64,000 bases of DNA from JAYOEY01 sp038120295 (GTDB lineage Bacteria > Pseudomonadota > Alphaproteobacteria > MPNO01 > UBA2964), in contig JAYOLL010000005.1 of the NCBI GenBank assembly GCA_038120295.1, positions 95,384 to 159,383 on the forward strand, written 5' to 3'. The notes under the pieces are model-generated. The model was not told the origin of the DNA. It searched no databases and was given only the letters and a program-made list of their open reading frames with translations. The stretch's first letter is position 1; every line of letters begins with the position of its first letter. Below, piece by piece: positions 53,657 to 61,721 of the stretch. Position numbers and translations under genes: made by a program.

Positions 53657-54385
53657 ATGCGATTGTCTCTGACCAGATTGGTATCCTGCATGGCTGTGCC
53701 GGCACTAATCCTCTTGGCGTCTTCGGGCGCTTTGAGCGCAGCGTTGAGCAGTCCTGCCAAAATCTACGATCCGATGGGACTGTACGGGCCACAGGTCGAG
53801 TTCGACGTACTGAGAAACGGCAAGAAAATCGGTACGCATCACATACGTTTCAGCGGCACTGCAGACGAGCTAACCGTAGACACGGAGTCCAAGCTTCAGA
53901 TCGATTTCCTATTTTTCACGGCGTTTCGATTTCACTACCAGTCAACAGCACGATGGAAGGACGGCATGCTGAAGAAGCTGGTTGCAAAAGTCGACGATAA
54001 TGGAAAGAAAACCAGCTTCACCGCCCAACGCGCAGGGAACCGGCTTCGAATTGTTCGTGCGCAACAGGCTGAGTACGCAGCCCTGCCCCTGTTTCCGACC
54101 AACCACTGGAATCCGGGTGTCCTGCAAGAAGAACGCGTTCTCAACACGCTGACCGGTCGTATAAACCTCGTTACGATCGAGCCAGAGGAACAGGAATCCG
54201 TGATGACCAACGCCGGGAACCGGATGGCGACCCGATACCGCTATAACGGCCAACTCCAGACAGAGGTTTGGTACGACGCTGACGGTCGTTGGGTTAGAAT
54301 GCGCTTTGCCGGACGCGATGGTTCGACCCTGGAGTATGTGTGTCGGCGGTGTTCGAGCGATAATCTAATCGAAGCGAAAAGGTGA
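53657..54385 (+). CDS. DUF6134-family exported protein
   Basis: 242 residues. Signal peptide of about 29 residues (VPALILLASSGALSAALS). The mature domain reads VEFDVLRNGKKIGTHHIRFSG, then strands in FFTAFRFHYQSTARWKDG, and TNHWNPGVLQEERVLNTLTGRI, the pattern of DUF6134 proteins found beside flavoprotein and fatty-acid-modifying genes. A lipid or lipid-carrier role is a plausible inference. CRRC near the end could form a disulfide. GGAGG five bases before the ATG. First of an ATGA-coupled operon of three. Confidence 0.75.
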   Translation: MRLSLTRLVSCMAVPALILLASSGALSAALSSPAKIYDPMGLYGPQVEFDVLRNGKKIGTHHIRFSGTADELTVDTESKLQIDFLFFTAFRFHYQSTARWKDGMLKKLVAKVDDNGKKTSFTAQRAGNRLRIVRAQQAEYAALPLFPTNHWNPGVLQEERVLNTLTGRINLVTIEPEEQESVMTNAGNRMATRYRYNGQLQTEVWYDADGRWVRMRFAGRDGSTLEYVCRRCSSDNLIEAKR

Positions 54386-55146
54386 TGGGCCTGCCACAGA
54401 CCGGAATCGTCTGGATTACCGGAGCCGGTAAAGGGATCGGACGGGGACTGGCAAAGGAATTTGCAAAAAGAGGGTGGACCGTTGCAGCAAGCGGACGGAC
54501 GGAAAACGACCTTCTGCAACTGAAAAAGGAATGGGCCGCGCCGGATTTCCATTGTTTCCCGCTGGATATCACCGATCTAACGAAAACCAAGGAAACTGCG
54601 GGGGCTATTGTCGGCGCGCTGGGTTGTCCCGATCTCGTCATTTTGAACGCGGGGACGCATATACCGATCTCCGCGCCGGAATTTTCGCTGGATGACTTTC
54701 GTAAACTTATCGATACAAACCTTGTCGGGACTGCAAACTGTCTTGCTCAGATTCTTCCCGAAATGATCGAAAGGCGCCGGGGACATATAGCGATCGTTGC
54801 ATCGGTCGCCGGCTACAGCGGATTGCCTACAGCCGCCGGCTATGGCGCGTCGAAGGCCGGGTTGATCAATATGTGCGAATCTCTGAAACCCGAATTGGAA
54901 AAGTACAACGTACAGATGACCGTCATTAACCCCGGCTTCGTCAAGACACCCCTGACCGACAAGAATGAATTTCCCATGCCGTTTCTGATCTCGGTCGAAG
55001 ATGCCGTAAGACACGTGATGAGCGGCCTTGATTCGGGGCGGTTCGAGATTGCTTTCCCCGGACGCTTCGTTTTCTTGATGAAATTGCTTCGCATCCTCCC
55101 ATACCGGCTGTTTTTTTGCCTGACACGGCGGCTGGTCCGGTCATGA
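54382..55146 (+). CDS. Short-chain dehydrogenase/reductase of the ECF-sigma cluster
   Basis: 254 residues. TGIVWITGAGKGIGRGLAKEFAKRG has the cofactor motif, NAGTH the Asn and SVAGYSGLPTAAGYGASKAG the catalytic Ser, Tyr and Lys. A C-terminal hydrophobic stretch (FPGRFVFLMKLLRILPYRLFFCL) suggests membrane association, consistent with a lipid substrate. Start ATG overlaps the preceding stop (ATGA at 54382-54385), and its own stop overlaps the next start. Confidence 0.87.
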   Translation: MMGLPQTGIVWITGAGKGIGRGLAKEFAKRGWTVAASGRTENDLLQLKKEWAAPDFHCFPLDITDLTKTKETAGAIVGALGCPDLVILNAGTHIPISAPEFSLDDFRKLIDTNLVGTANCLAQILPEMIERRRGHIAIVASVAGYSGLPTAAGYGASKAGLINMCESLKPELEKYNVQMTVINPGFVKTPLTDKNEFPMPFLISVEDAVRHVMSGLDSGRFEIAFPGRFVFLMKLLRILPYRLFFCLTRRLVRS

Positions 55147-55568
55147 ACACTCCTCAGCAGCGGTACCGCCAGTATCTTGAATCTCTTACGCCTTGTACGC
55201 TTGAAGAGCTGGGGGAGTATGTTTCAGAGAACGTGCGGTTTCGCGATCCGTTCAATGACGTTACTGGCGTTCGAGCGATGGATGCCGTTCTTCGGCATAT
55301 GTTCTCGGAGGTCGGAGCGGTCAAGTTCCAGGTAAAGCACCAAGCCACAGATGGCGATTTGTGTTTGATGACATGGCGTTTCACCGCCCGGTTGCGCGGC
55401 TGCCCCTGGTCATTCGATGGGATGAGTCAGATCAGGTTCAATGCCGATGGAAAAGTTGTTGAACATATCGACTATTGGGATGCGGCCTCTGCGCTGTATG
55501 CCCGACTGCCGATCATTGGTTCGCTGCTCTCCTGGCTTCGGGTTCGCCTGACGCCAACTCATAAGTAA
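55143..55568 (+). CDS. NTF2/SnoaL-like protein
   Basis: 141 residues from ATG 55143 (ATGA overlap with the SDR stop). Small cone-shaped NTF2-like fold: RYRQYLESLTPCTLEELGEYVSE, FRDPFNDVTGVRAMDAVLRHMF and a final HIDYWDAASALYARLPIIGSLLSWL. Such domains are hydrolases, isomerases or ligand carriers for hydrophobic compounds. Its last 56 bases overlap the convergent DUF3833 gene. Confidence 0.82.
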   Translation: MNTPQQRYRQYLESLTPCTLEELGEYVSENVRFRDPFNDVTGVRAMDAVLRHMFSEVGAVKFQVKHQATDGDLCLMTWRFTARLRGCPWSFDGMSQIRFNADGKVVEHIDYWDAASALYARLPIIGSLLSWLRVRLTPTHK

Positions 55569-56121
55569 AGACAGGCGCTGAAGCCGCAATACGTTTCTGC
55601 TTGTTGAAGAACAGGGTCACCTGTCCGATCTCAATGCCGAACTTGGTTACGCGCGCCCTGTTCACAAGAACATCGGACGGCTGTAGAAACATCCAGTCAT
55701 TGAAGGTCACGCGGATCTTTCGGCCGCCTACCGGCAAATCCATGTCGTAGCGCCAGTTCAGGGCGTTCCCGTACGCTTCACCTTTGGCAACACCAATAAC
55801 ATCAGCGGCGCGACCTTCGTATGCATGTTCGCCCGTTTTGCGAATGCGCCATATGCGACGGTCACGTTCGCCGTCGGCGTATTCGAAATGCTCGTCGAGG
55901 ACCAGTTCTCCGTCCTTTATCCGACCGTGTATTGAAACTGTAAACTGCCGGCGAAGCCGGCCGAAACGGTCTTCGAAAATTCCCCATGCCCTCGTTTTGC
56001 CAAGGAAATACTCTTCGATTCTGAGGGTCGGTCCGCTATCCTTGAATTCAATCGGTTCCATGTTTGAACATCCGCCAGTAATCAGGAGAAGAAACAGGGC
56101 TGCTGCCGGCCGGGTTTTCAT
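55513..56121 (-). CDS. DUF3833-family lipoprotein
   Basis: 202 residues. Lipoprotein signal AALFLLLITGGC (Cys at about 18). The mature domain has GPTLRIEEYFLGKTRAWGIFEDRFGRLRRQF and NWRYDMDLPVGGRKIRVTFNDWMFLQ, the DUF3833 pattern; a beta-barrel-like lipid-binding role is only inferred. I chose ATG 56121. It is the last gene of the five-gene minus-strand operon (FAD, DUF1365, methylase, MFS, DUF3833), 25 bases after the MFS stop. Confidence 0.8.
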   Translation of the reverse strand: MKTRPAAALFLLLITGGCSNMEPIEFKDSGPTLRIEEYFLGKTRAWGIFEDRFGRLRRQFTVSIHGRIKDGELVLDEHFEYADGERDRRIWRIRKTGEHAYEGRAADVIGVAKGEAYGNALNWRYDMDLPVGGRKIRVTFNDWMFLQPSDVLVNRARVTKFGIEIGQVTLFFNKQKRIAASAPVFTYELASGEPEARRAANQ

Positions 56122-56146
56122 CCTTTCCGCTCCTCTCTCTGCGTTT

Positions 56147-57475
56147 TCAAATCTTTTGTCTCCGGTCAAGCGCCCGGCCGATAACGACATGTTTCCTGTG
56201 GGTCAGCGGGAAATGCCAGACCAGCAGGATTGCCGATAGTTTGATTACGACCGGAACCAGCGCATAGATCACCGACAGGGCAAGAATTCCAGACGCTGTC
56301 GGCGCAGCCGGGTCGAATCCGGCGACGTCGACCGCGGGCAGTGCGATACCGACCGACGCTGCGAGCGCCAGCTTGGTACCCATGCCCCAGAGCGCAAAAA
56401 GCAGACCCGTGCTGACCTGCCCAGAGCGCCAGGTCTGAAAATCCACCACATCGGCCTGCATCGACGGGGGAAGCACAAGATCTGCACCAAGCGCTGCGCC
56501 GGTTACGATGCAAACGACCATGAATGCTCCGAACGCCCCCTCTGGAATCCAGGGCACAGTTGCGAAGGCAACACAGGCGATCAACATAGCGAAGCACCAT
56601 GCGCGATGCTTCCCGACACGGGTACTGACAAACTTCCAGACCGGAATTGCAGCAACGGCTGACACGAAATAGATCAGGATGAAAATCGGACGCTGCGTCT
56701 CGCCGGCGCCCAATGCGTATTCCAGATAGAGAAAGAACAGCGCTGCAGGAATCCCGTTCGCCAGCCCGTTCAGAAACCAGGCTGCGATCAGACGCAGAAA
56801 CGGACCATTGTCCAGCAATGAGCGCAGACCGAATAGTCTCTCAGGGAAGACTCCGATCCGTTTCTCGTGCGCGCGTGGCGAAGCTTCGGACACTCCCATA
56901 AGCAGAACCGGAAACACGATTGCCCCAAGAGCAATCGCCACCCACGCCAGAAATCCGATTGATTCTTTTTCGCTCCAGCCCACCGCGGTCGCCGCCGCAG
57001 TCAGGGCGCCTGCCCCGACCAGACCGAGCAGACCAATACCTTCTCGCCAGGCGGTAACACGTGTTCGTTCTTCATACCCATCGCTGAGTTCCGCGCCCCA
57101 TGCCATGTATGGCACGGCAACCATGGTCCAGCCGGTATAAAGGACAATGGACCAGACAAGCAGATAGGAGATGCCCGCCCCTGGCAGGGGATTGAGGATC
57201 ATCGCGAGTCCCAGACCTGCAACAATGGCGCCACCGGCGATCCACGGCTTTCTCCTGTGAGATCCGAGCGGGAATCGGTCCGACAAATAGCCGATCAACG
57301 GATCGCTGACCGTATCGAACAAACGGCCACAAAGCAGGATCAGCCCGGTTTTAGCGAGGCCCAGCCCCAACTCCACGCCGTAAAGAGTCGGCAGTGCCAC
57401 ATAGACAGGGATTGTCGGGAGCGCAATGACGAAAGCAGGGCACGCATAAAGAAGCAGCGTTAACCGGCGCATCAC
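56147..57475 (-). CDS. MFS transporter, MFS_2 (melibiose-symporter-like) type
   Basis: 442 residues, about twelve helices. PLIGYLSDRFPLGSHRRKPWI and MVAVPYMAWGAELSDGYEERTRVTAWRE are typical of the glycoside-pentoside-hexuronide or MFS_2 lipid-transporter group. In this setting (between the methylase and the DUF3833 lipoprotein) a lysophospholipid or fatty-acid transporter is plausible but inferred. It starts 12 bases after the methylase stop. Confidence 0.85.
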   Translation of the reverse strand: MMRRLTLLLYACPAFVIALPTIPVYVALPTLYGVELGLGLAKTGLILLCGRLFDTVSDPLIGYLSDRFPLGSHRRKPWIAGGAIVAGLGLAMILNPLPGAGISYLLVWSIVLYTGWTMVAVPYMAWGAELSDGYEERTRVTAWREGIGLLGLVGAGALTAAATAVGWSEKESIGFLAWVAIALGAIVFPVLLMGVSEASPRAHEKRIGVFPERLFGLRSLLDNGPFLRLIAAWFLNGLANGIPAALFFLYLEYALGAGETQRPIFILIYFVSAVAAIPVWKFVSTRVGKHRAWCFAMLIACVAFATVPWIPEGAFGAFMVVCIVTGAALGADLVLPPSMQADVVDFQTWRSGQVSTGLLFALWGMGTKLALAASVGIALPAVDVAGFDPAAPTASGILALSVIYALVPVVIKLSAILLVWHFPLTHRKHVVIGRALDRRQKI

Positions 57476-57487
57476 ATGCTCAAATGG

Positions 57488-58720
57488 CTAACTGCGTTCA
57501 AGCAGAAACTGTCCGACATCGATTTGACCGGTATCGAACCCGACCTCGCAGTAACAGAGATAATAGTGCCACATGCGCCGGAAGCGTTCGTCAAAGCCCA
57601 ATCGCTTTATGGCCGGCCAGTTGGCGTTAAACGATTCCGACCACCGGCGCAGAGTCTCCGCGTAGGAAGCGCCGAAATAGAACCTGTCGGCGACTTTGAA
57701 TCCGCCATCAGACGCAGTTTCGTCGAACAATTGTGGGCTCGGCAGCATACCGCCGGGGAAAATGTAGCGCTGAATAAAATCGGGGTTACGCCGATAATAG
57801 TCGAATTTTTCGTTCGCAATCGTAATGACCTGCAACGCCGCCCTGCCAGTCGGCGTGAGACAGCGATCGAGTGCCTCAAAATAGCAGGGCCAGTTCTCCT
57901 GTCCGACAGCCTCGAACATTTCGATGGATGCAATTGCGTCGAAACGTTCGTCCACATCCCGGTAATCCAGGATGCGAATGTCGACGTACGGGTCCAGGCC
58001 AGCAGCGGCCATTCTTTTCCGGGCGAAAATCGCCTGCTCTTCGGAAAGGGTAAGGCCAACAACCTCGCATCCGAACTCTCCGGCGGCAATTTCCGCGAAA
58101 CCACCCCAACCGCAGCCAATCTCCAGGACTCTCTTGTCGGGGGCAAGCTCAAGCAGCTCTGCTATCCGCAGATATTTTTCTCTTTGCGCATCCGCAAGGG
58201 AGTGAGAATTTTTCGAGAAAACTCCTGACGAGTATGTCATCGTTTCGTCCAGCCAGAGACGATAGAAATCGTTCCCCAGGTCATAATGGGCCGCGATGTT
58301 GCGCCTGCTGCCATGGCGTGTGTTGGCTCGACGGGCATGAATGATACGGTTAAGCCATGTCGTCACCGGGTTGGCCGAAAGGTGACCTGCCATATGGTCA
58401 GCGTTAACAGCGCCCAAGGTCAGCAGGGCGGAGAGATCCGGGGTGTCCCATTCCTGCGCCATATAACCTTCGGCAAGTCCCAGGTCACCGGACAACCCCA
58501 CACGCAGAATCGTCTTCAGTTCATTGATGGTCAGCAGCGCACGCGGCGCTTTGTCATGCGCGCCGAAGGTCTCCTGTACGCCGGACGGAAGATCTACAGC
58601 CAGGGTGCCATGCTCAATTTCGCCCAGCCATCGAATGAGCATACGCTCAAGAAGCGGCCTGCTGTCGATGGCATCATCCAGCTGTCCACGCGGCCGAAGG
58701 CCGGAAAAAATGTTGCCCAT
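57488..58720 (-). CDS. Cyclopropane-fatty-acyl-phospholipid synthase-like SAM methyltransferase
   Basis: 410 residues from ATG 58720, two bases after the DUF1365 stop; the longer frame to 59071 lies inside that gene. SAM site VLEIGCGWGGFAEIAAGEFG near residue 190; downstream IRILDYRDVDERFDAIASIEMFEAVG, VLQVITIANEKFDYY and RNPDFIQRYIFPGGMLPS match the CFA/UfaM group. N-terminal domain from RMLIRWLGEIEHGTL. It methylates or cyclopropanates unsaturated acyl chains in membrane phospholipids. In Rhodobacter sphaeroides homologous genes belong to the furan-fatty-acid pathway (UfaM, from memory). Confidence 0.88.
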   Translation of the reverse strand: MGNIFSGLRPRGQLDDAIDSRPLLERMLIRWLGEIEHGTLAVDLPSGVQETFGAHDKAPRALLTINELKTILRVGLSGDLGLAEGYMAQEWDTPDLSALLTLGAVNADHMAGHLSANPVTTWLNRIIHARRANTRHGSRRNIAAHYDLGNDFYRLWLDETMTYSSGVFSKNSHSLADAQREKYLRIAELLELAPDKRVLEIGCGWGGFAEIAAGEFGCEVVGLTLSEEQAIFARKRMAAAGLDPYVDIRILDYRDVDERFDAIASIEMFEAVGQENWPCYFEALDRCLTPTGRAALQVITIANEKFDYYRRNPDFIQRYIFPGGMLPSPQLFDETASDGGFKVADRFYFGASYAETLRRWSESFNANWPAIKRLGFDERFRRMWHYYLCYCEVGFDTGQIDVGQFLLERS

Positions 58721-58722
58721 AT

Positions 58723-59523
58723 TTATCTGTTCCTGCTGGTAGTGACGGTTGATGCCCCGACGCTGCTGTCGACCGGGCTCGCGGCTGCTTGATGCGGAAA
58801 TACGCGAAGGCCTTTGCACCAAAGCCTTGCGGCTTCGACGTGAATGGCGGCCAGGATTTTCAAGGTCATGAACGGGAATGAAAAAAGGCAGCGCGAAATC
58901 GAAAAATTGTCGATCGCCGACCTCTGCCCCCGAAAAGCCGCTGCCAGCACAAGCCCTTCTCTTCCTTCCTGACGTATCGCGACACTGACTGTCTTTCCGG
59001 GCGGAACGATCGAGAAGCGATAGCGTGACTGCATCTCGGTGAACGGAGAGACATACAGTGCTTTCTCGCATTCCTGCCTGAGAACGGGTGCGTCTGACAG
59101 CCCGACCGGAATGACATATGTGTGGCGTTCTCGAAACGTGTTGCAGACTTCATAAAGAACCGCAGAGATTTCGCCGTTCTGTCGGTAACAGAAGAAAATG
59201 CTTAAAGGATTGAAGACAAAGCCCAGGACGCGCGGATAGCACAACAGCCGGATCGGACCTCCGTCCGGCTCGATCCCGGCATCTCTCATTCGCTGTTCTG
59301 CCCAAAGGCGCAGCGAAGAACCATCTGTGGCTCCGTGATCGGAGTCAAAAAATGCCAGGGGCGCCCAACGGTTATAGCCGAACAGGAACAGGCCGCGGTC
59401 AAGACCGGGAAGTTCGTCAAGATCAAGCAGAAGAGAGAACACGCTGTACCGCAGTCGATGACGTTTGGGCTGACGGCGGTCATGCACGACGTCGCCACGG
59501 TATATCGCCGACCTAAAGGTCAT
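58723..59523 (-). CDS. DUF1365-family protein
   Basis: 266 residues. SAIYRGDVVHDRRQPKRHRLRYSVFSLLLDLDELP opens it, GFVFNPLSIFFCYRQNG and VSPFTEMQSRYRFSIVPPGKTVSV are the family signatures. No established biochemical role; genes of this family sit between a flavoprotein and a CFA-like methylase in many proteobacteria, so it acts in the same pathway. Overlaps the FAD gene stop by four bases (59520-59523). Confidence 0.9.
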   Translation of the reverse strand: MTFRSAIYRGDVVHDRRQPKRHRLRYSVFSLLLDLDELPGLDRGLFLFGYNRWAPLAFFDSDHGATDGSSLRLWAEQRMRDAGIEPDGGPIRLLCYPRVLGFVFNPLSIFFCYRQNGEISAVLYEVCNTFRERHTYVIPVGLSDAPVLRQECEKALYVSPFTEMQSRYRFSIVPPGKTVSVAIRQEGREGLVLAAAFRGQRSAIDNFSISRCLFSFPFMTLKILAAIHVEAARLWCKGLRVFPHQAAASPVDSSVGASTVTTSRNR

Positions 59524-60878
59524 GCGGCCGCCTGCACATTGACGGGGTCGAGGCGAAGTCGTCCGTTCTCGCCCTCGACCGACCAGGGGCGTCTGACACC
59601 CCCCAGCTGTTCTGCAACCGCCAACCCTGCCTGAAGCGCATCTTCATGGAACCCGTGCCCGAAATAGCTGCCGCAAAACCAGGTGCGACGACGCCCCTGT
59701 AGTGACCAAAGTCGGTTCTGGGACTGAAGCGCCGCCTTGTCGAAGAAGGGATGAGTGTATTCCGTTTCGTAAATGACGCTGCCTGAATCAGGCTCGCGCA
59801 CGGGGTTCAGAGTAACGAAATACTGACGGTCTCCGGGAATGCCCTGGAGCCGGTTCATCCAGTAGGTTACGCACAGGCGATTGCCTTCGCTTCCCGAAGA
59901 GTCAATGAAATTCCAGCTCGACCACACGCGGCGACGGCGCGGCATGAGAGAGTCGTCAGAATGCAGTACCGCCCGGTTCCGGGTATATGACCATGGTCCC
60001 AGAATACCGGTCTCAAGCGGATCGGGATCTGCGAGTATCTCCAACGCTTCATTGGCATGAGTTGCTATCACAACAGCTTCAAAGATTTCCGACGCGCCTG
60101 ACTCTGTTTCTATCCGGACGCCATGCGGCAGACGCCGAACTGATTTTATGCCGTCGTATCGGATCCTGTCCCGATACGGCGCGGTGAGCAGCCGGACATA
60201 TTGTCGGCTCCCACCATCGACGGTTTGCCATTGAGGACGATCGTTGATGGTCAATAAACCGTGGGACTCAAAAAACCTGATGAAGGCCGCAGCCGGGTAG
60301 GCCTCCATTTCCGCGGCAGTTGTGGACCAGATGGCGGCGCCCATCGGCAGGATATGATCCTCTATGAATCCGGTGCCGAATTTTTGGCTGCGAAGATATT
60401 CCCCGAGGCTGATTTCGTTCGATGCATCCCGCTGCAGGAACGCCGGAGCTTCTCGATTAAACCGTAGGATGTCCGCGACCATTTTCCAGAATTTCGGATT
60501 CAGGGCATTCAGGCGCTGACCCAGTAGTCCGTTCAGGTCCGTTCCGGCATATTCGAACTGACCGTCTCGTAAAGATGCTGCAAAGGACATTTCGCTGTCC
60601 TTGACCTCGACGCCAAGATGCCGAAACAAAGCTGTCAGGTTCGGGTAATTGCGGTCATTAAAGACAATGAATCCTGTATCGATCGGAATATCGCCGCGTT
60701 CCGATGGTACATTGACCGTATTCGTGTGCCCGCCGATCCGGGAATTTTTCTCGTACAGGATCACGTCATGGCGCTGGTCGAGAAGCCACGCAGACGCCAT
60801 TCCCGCGATCCCGGTGCCGATGACAGCAATTTTGCGCCTGTTACGATCGTGGTCAGTGTCGGTCATCAAAGGAAGCAT
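59520..60878 (-). CDS. FAD-dependent amine-oxidase-like flavoprotein, possible fatty-acyl desaturase
   Basis: 452 residues. Dinucleotide motif KIAVIGTGIAGMASAWLLDQ near residue 16; GHTNTVNVPS and IPIDTGFIVFNDRNYPNL continue the amine-oxidase-like fold, and the C-terminal TWFCGSYFGHGFHEDALQAGLAVAEQLGG closes FAD. Start at 60878 or ATG 60866 (neither has a clear ribosome site). First gene of the five-gene operon with the DUF1365 gene, the methylase, the MFS gene and the DUF3833 gene, 26 bases from promoter 3. From memory, the R. sphaeroides relative UfaD is a flavin-dependent desaturase of methylated acyl chains. Confidence 0.85.
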   Translation of the reverse strand: MLPLMTDTDHDRNRRKIAVIGTGIAGMASAWLLDQRHDVILYEKNSRIGGHTNTVNVPSERGDIPIDTGFIVFNDRNYPNLTALFRHLGVEVKDSEMSFAASLRDGQFEYAGTDLNGLLGQRLNALNPKFWKMVADILRFNREAPAFLQRDASNEISLGEYLRSQKFGTGFIEDHILPMGAAIWSTTAAEMEAYPAAAFIRFFESHGLLTINDRPQWQTVDGGSRQYVRLLTAPYRDRIRYDGIKSVRRLPHGVRIETESGASEIFEAVVIATHANEALEILADPDPLETGILGPWSYTRNRAVLHSDDSLMPRRRRVWSSWNFIDSSGSEGNRLCVTYWMNRLQGIPGDRQYFVTLNPVREPDSGSVIYETEYTHPFFDKAALQSQNRLWSLQGRRRTWFCGSYFGHGFHEDALQAGLAVAEQLGGVRRPWSVEGENGRLRLDPVNVQAAA

Positions 60879-60903
60879 GCGCCCGTTCGAAGCATGAATA
60901 ACC

Positions 60904-60933
60904 AGGCTACGCAGCGCTGCCGCTGACGGATCA
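60904..60933 (-). promoter_or_regulatory. ECF sigma-type promoter 3 (flavoprotein operon)
   Basis: Minus strand TGATCC (60933-60928), 18-base spacer ending GCG, TAGCCT (60909-60904). Predicted start about 60897, just before the ATG at 60878. Back-to-back with promoter 4. Confidence 0.75.
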
Positions 60934-60960
60934 CCCTATTGCAATTTTTTTTTAGTATGG

Positions 60961-60990
60961 TGATCCGGTGTTCGCTAAAGCACGTATGCA
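60961..60990 (+). promoter_or_regulatory. ECF sigma-type promoter 4 (autoregulation of the sigma/anti-sigma pair)
   Basis: TGATCC (60961-60966), 18-base spacer ending ACG, TATGCA (60985-60990). The predicted transcript start (about 60997) coincides with the ATG at 60996, so the message would be leaderless or the true start lies downstream. Confidence 0.7.
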
Positions 60991-60995
60991 GCATC

Positions 60996-61721
60996 ATGAA
61001 CAGCTATGCTACGCTTCTAGCCCCGTCCACCGGATTGGTGGCATCGTCTGCTGACGCCACCCACAGAGTCGCTTTGCCCCCTGTTGTTTTTGGCAACGAT
61101 GAAAATGGAGTGCAAACTATCGAACCGCGGCCAGAAAATTCGCGCCCTGATGACGCCAGGCGATCAGTCGATACAACTGGACCCTCGGCGGAATCCCTGA
61201 TTATTTCGGTGGGAAAGGAAAAGGACAGAGACGCCTTTCGTGTACTGCATTCGAGGTTTTCTCCCAAAATTCTGGGCTTTGTCCGTCGGCTCGGCACTGA
61301 CCAGGAGCTGGCGGAAGAAATCGTGCAGGAAACCTTTGTAAATCTATGGAGAAAGGCACATCTCTTCGATCCGGAAAAAGCGTCCGCGTCGACGTGGCTA
61401 TATGCCATCGCACGAAACGCCAGGGTCGACCATCTTCGGAAATCCATTCGGCCCGCGCTCGATCCCGACGACCCGGCCCTGGTGCCAGATCCCGAAGCTA
61501 GCGCGTTCAGTCACGTTTCGCGCGTGGAAGAGGCGGCGCTACTGCGAGCCGCGATGGCCGACCTTCCCGGGGAACAACAGGAAGTTCTGCGCCTTTCATT
61601 TTTGGACGAAAGGTCGCATGCGTCGGTTGCTGAAGAACTTGGAATTCCGCTTGGTACGGTGAAATCCCGAATCAGGCTCGCGATCGGACATATGAGATCT
61701 GTTCTTGGAGAGATGAAATGA
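60996..61721 (+). CDS. rpoE: ECF sigma factor of the RpoE/ChrR type
   Basis: 241 residues if ATG 60996 is used. Region 2 runs FRVLHSRFSPKILGFVRRLG to ELAEEIVQETFVNLWRKAHLFDPEKASASTWLYAIARN, region 4 from LPGEQQEVLRLSFLDERSHASVAEELGIPLGTVKSRI. The first 70 residues (MNSYATLLAPSTGLVASS and on) lack a match in family members that begin near LIISVGKEKDRDAF, so the true start may be further downstream. It is coupled to chrR (ATGA at 61718-61721) and would read the TGATCC-N18-TA promoters; response to singlet oxygen or organic hydroperoxides is inferred from the R. sphaeroides homologue. Confidence 0.88.
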   Translation: MNSYATLLAPSTGLVASSADATHRVALPPVVFGNDENGVQTIEPRPENSRPDDARRSVDTTGPSAESLIISVGKEKDRDAFRVLHSRFSPKILGFVRRLGTDQELAEEIVQETFVNLWRKAHLFDPEKASASTWLYAIARNARVDHLRKSIRPALDPDDPALVPDPEASAFSHVSRVEEAALLRAAMADLPGEQQEVLRLSFLDERSHASVAEELGIPLGTVKSRIRLAIGHMRSVLGEMK

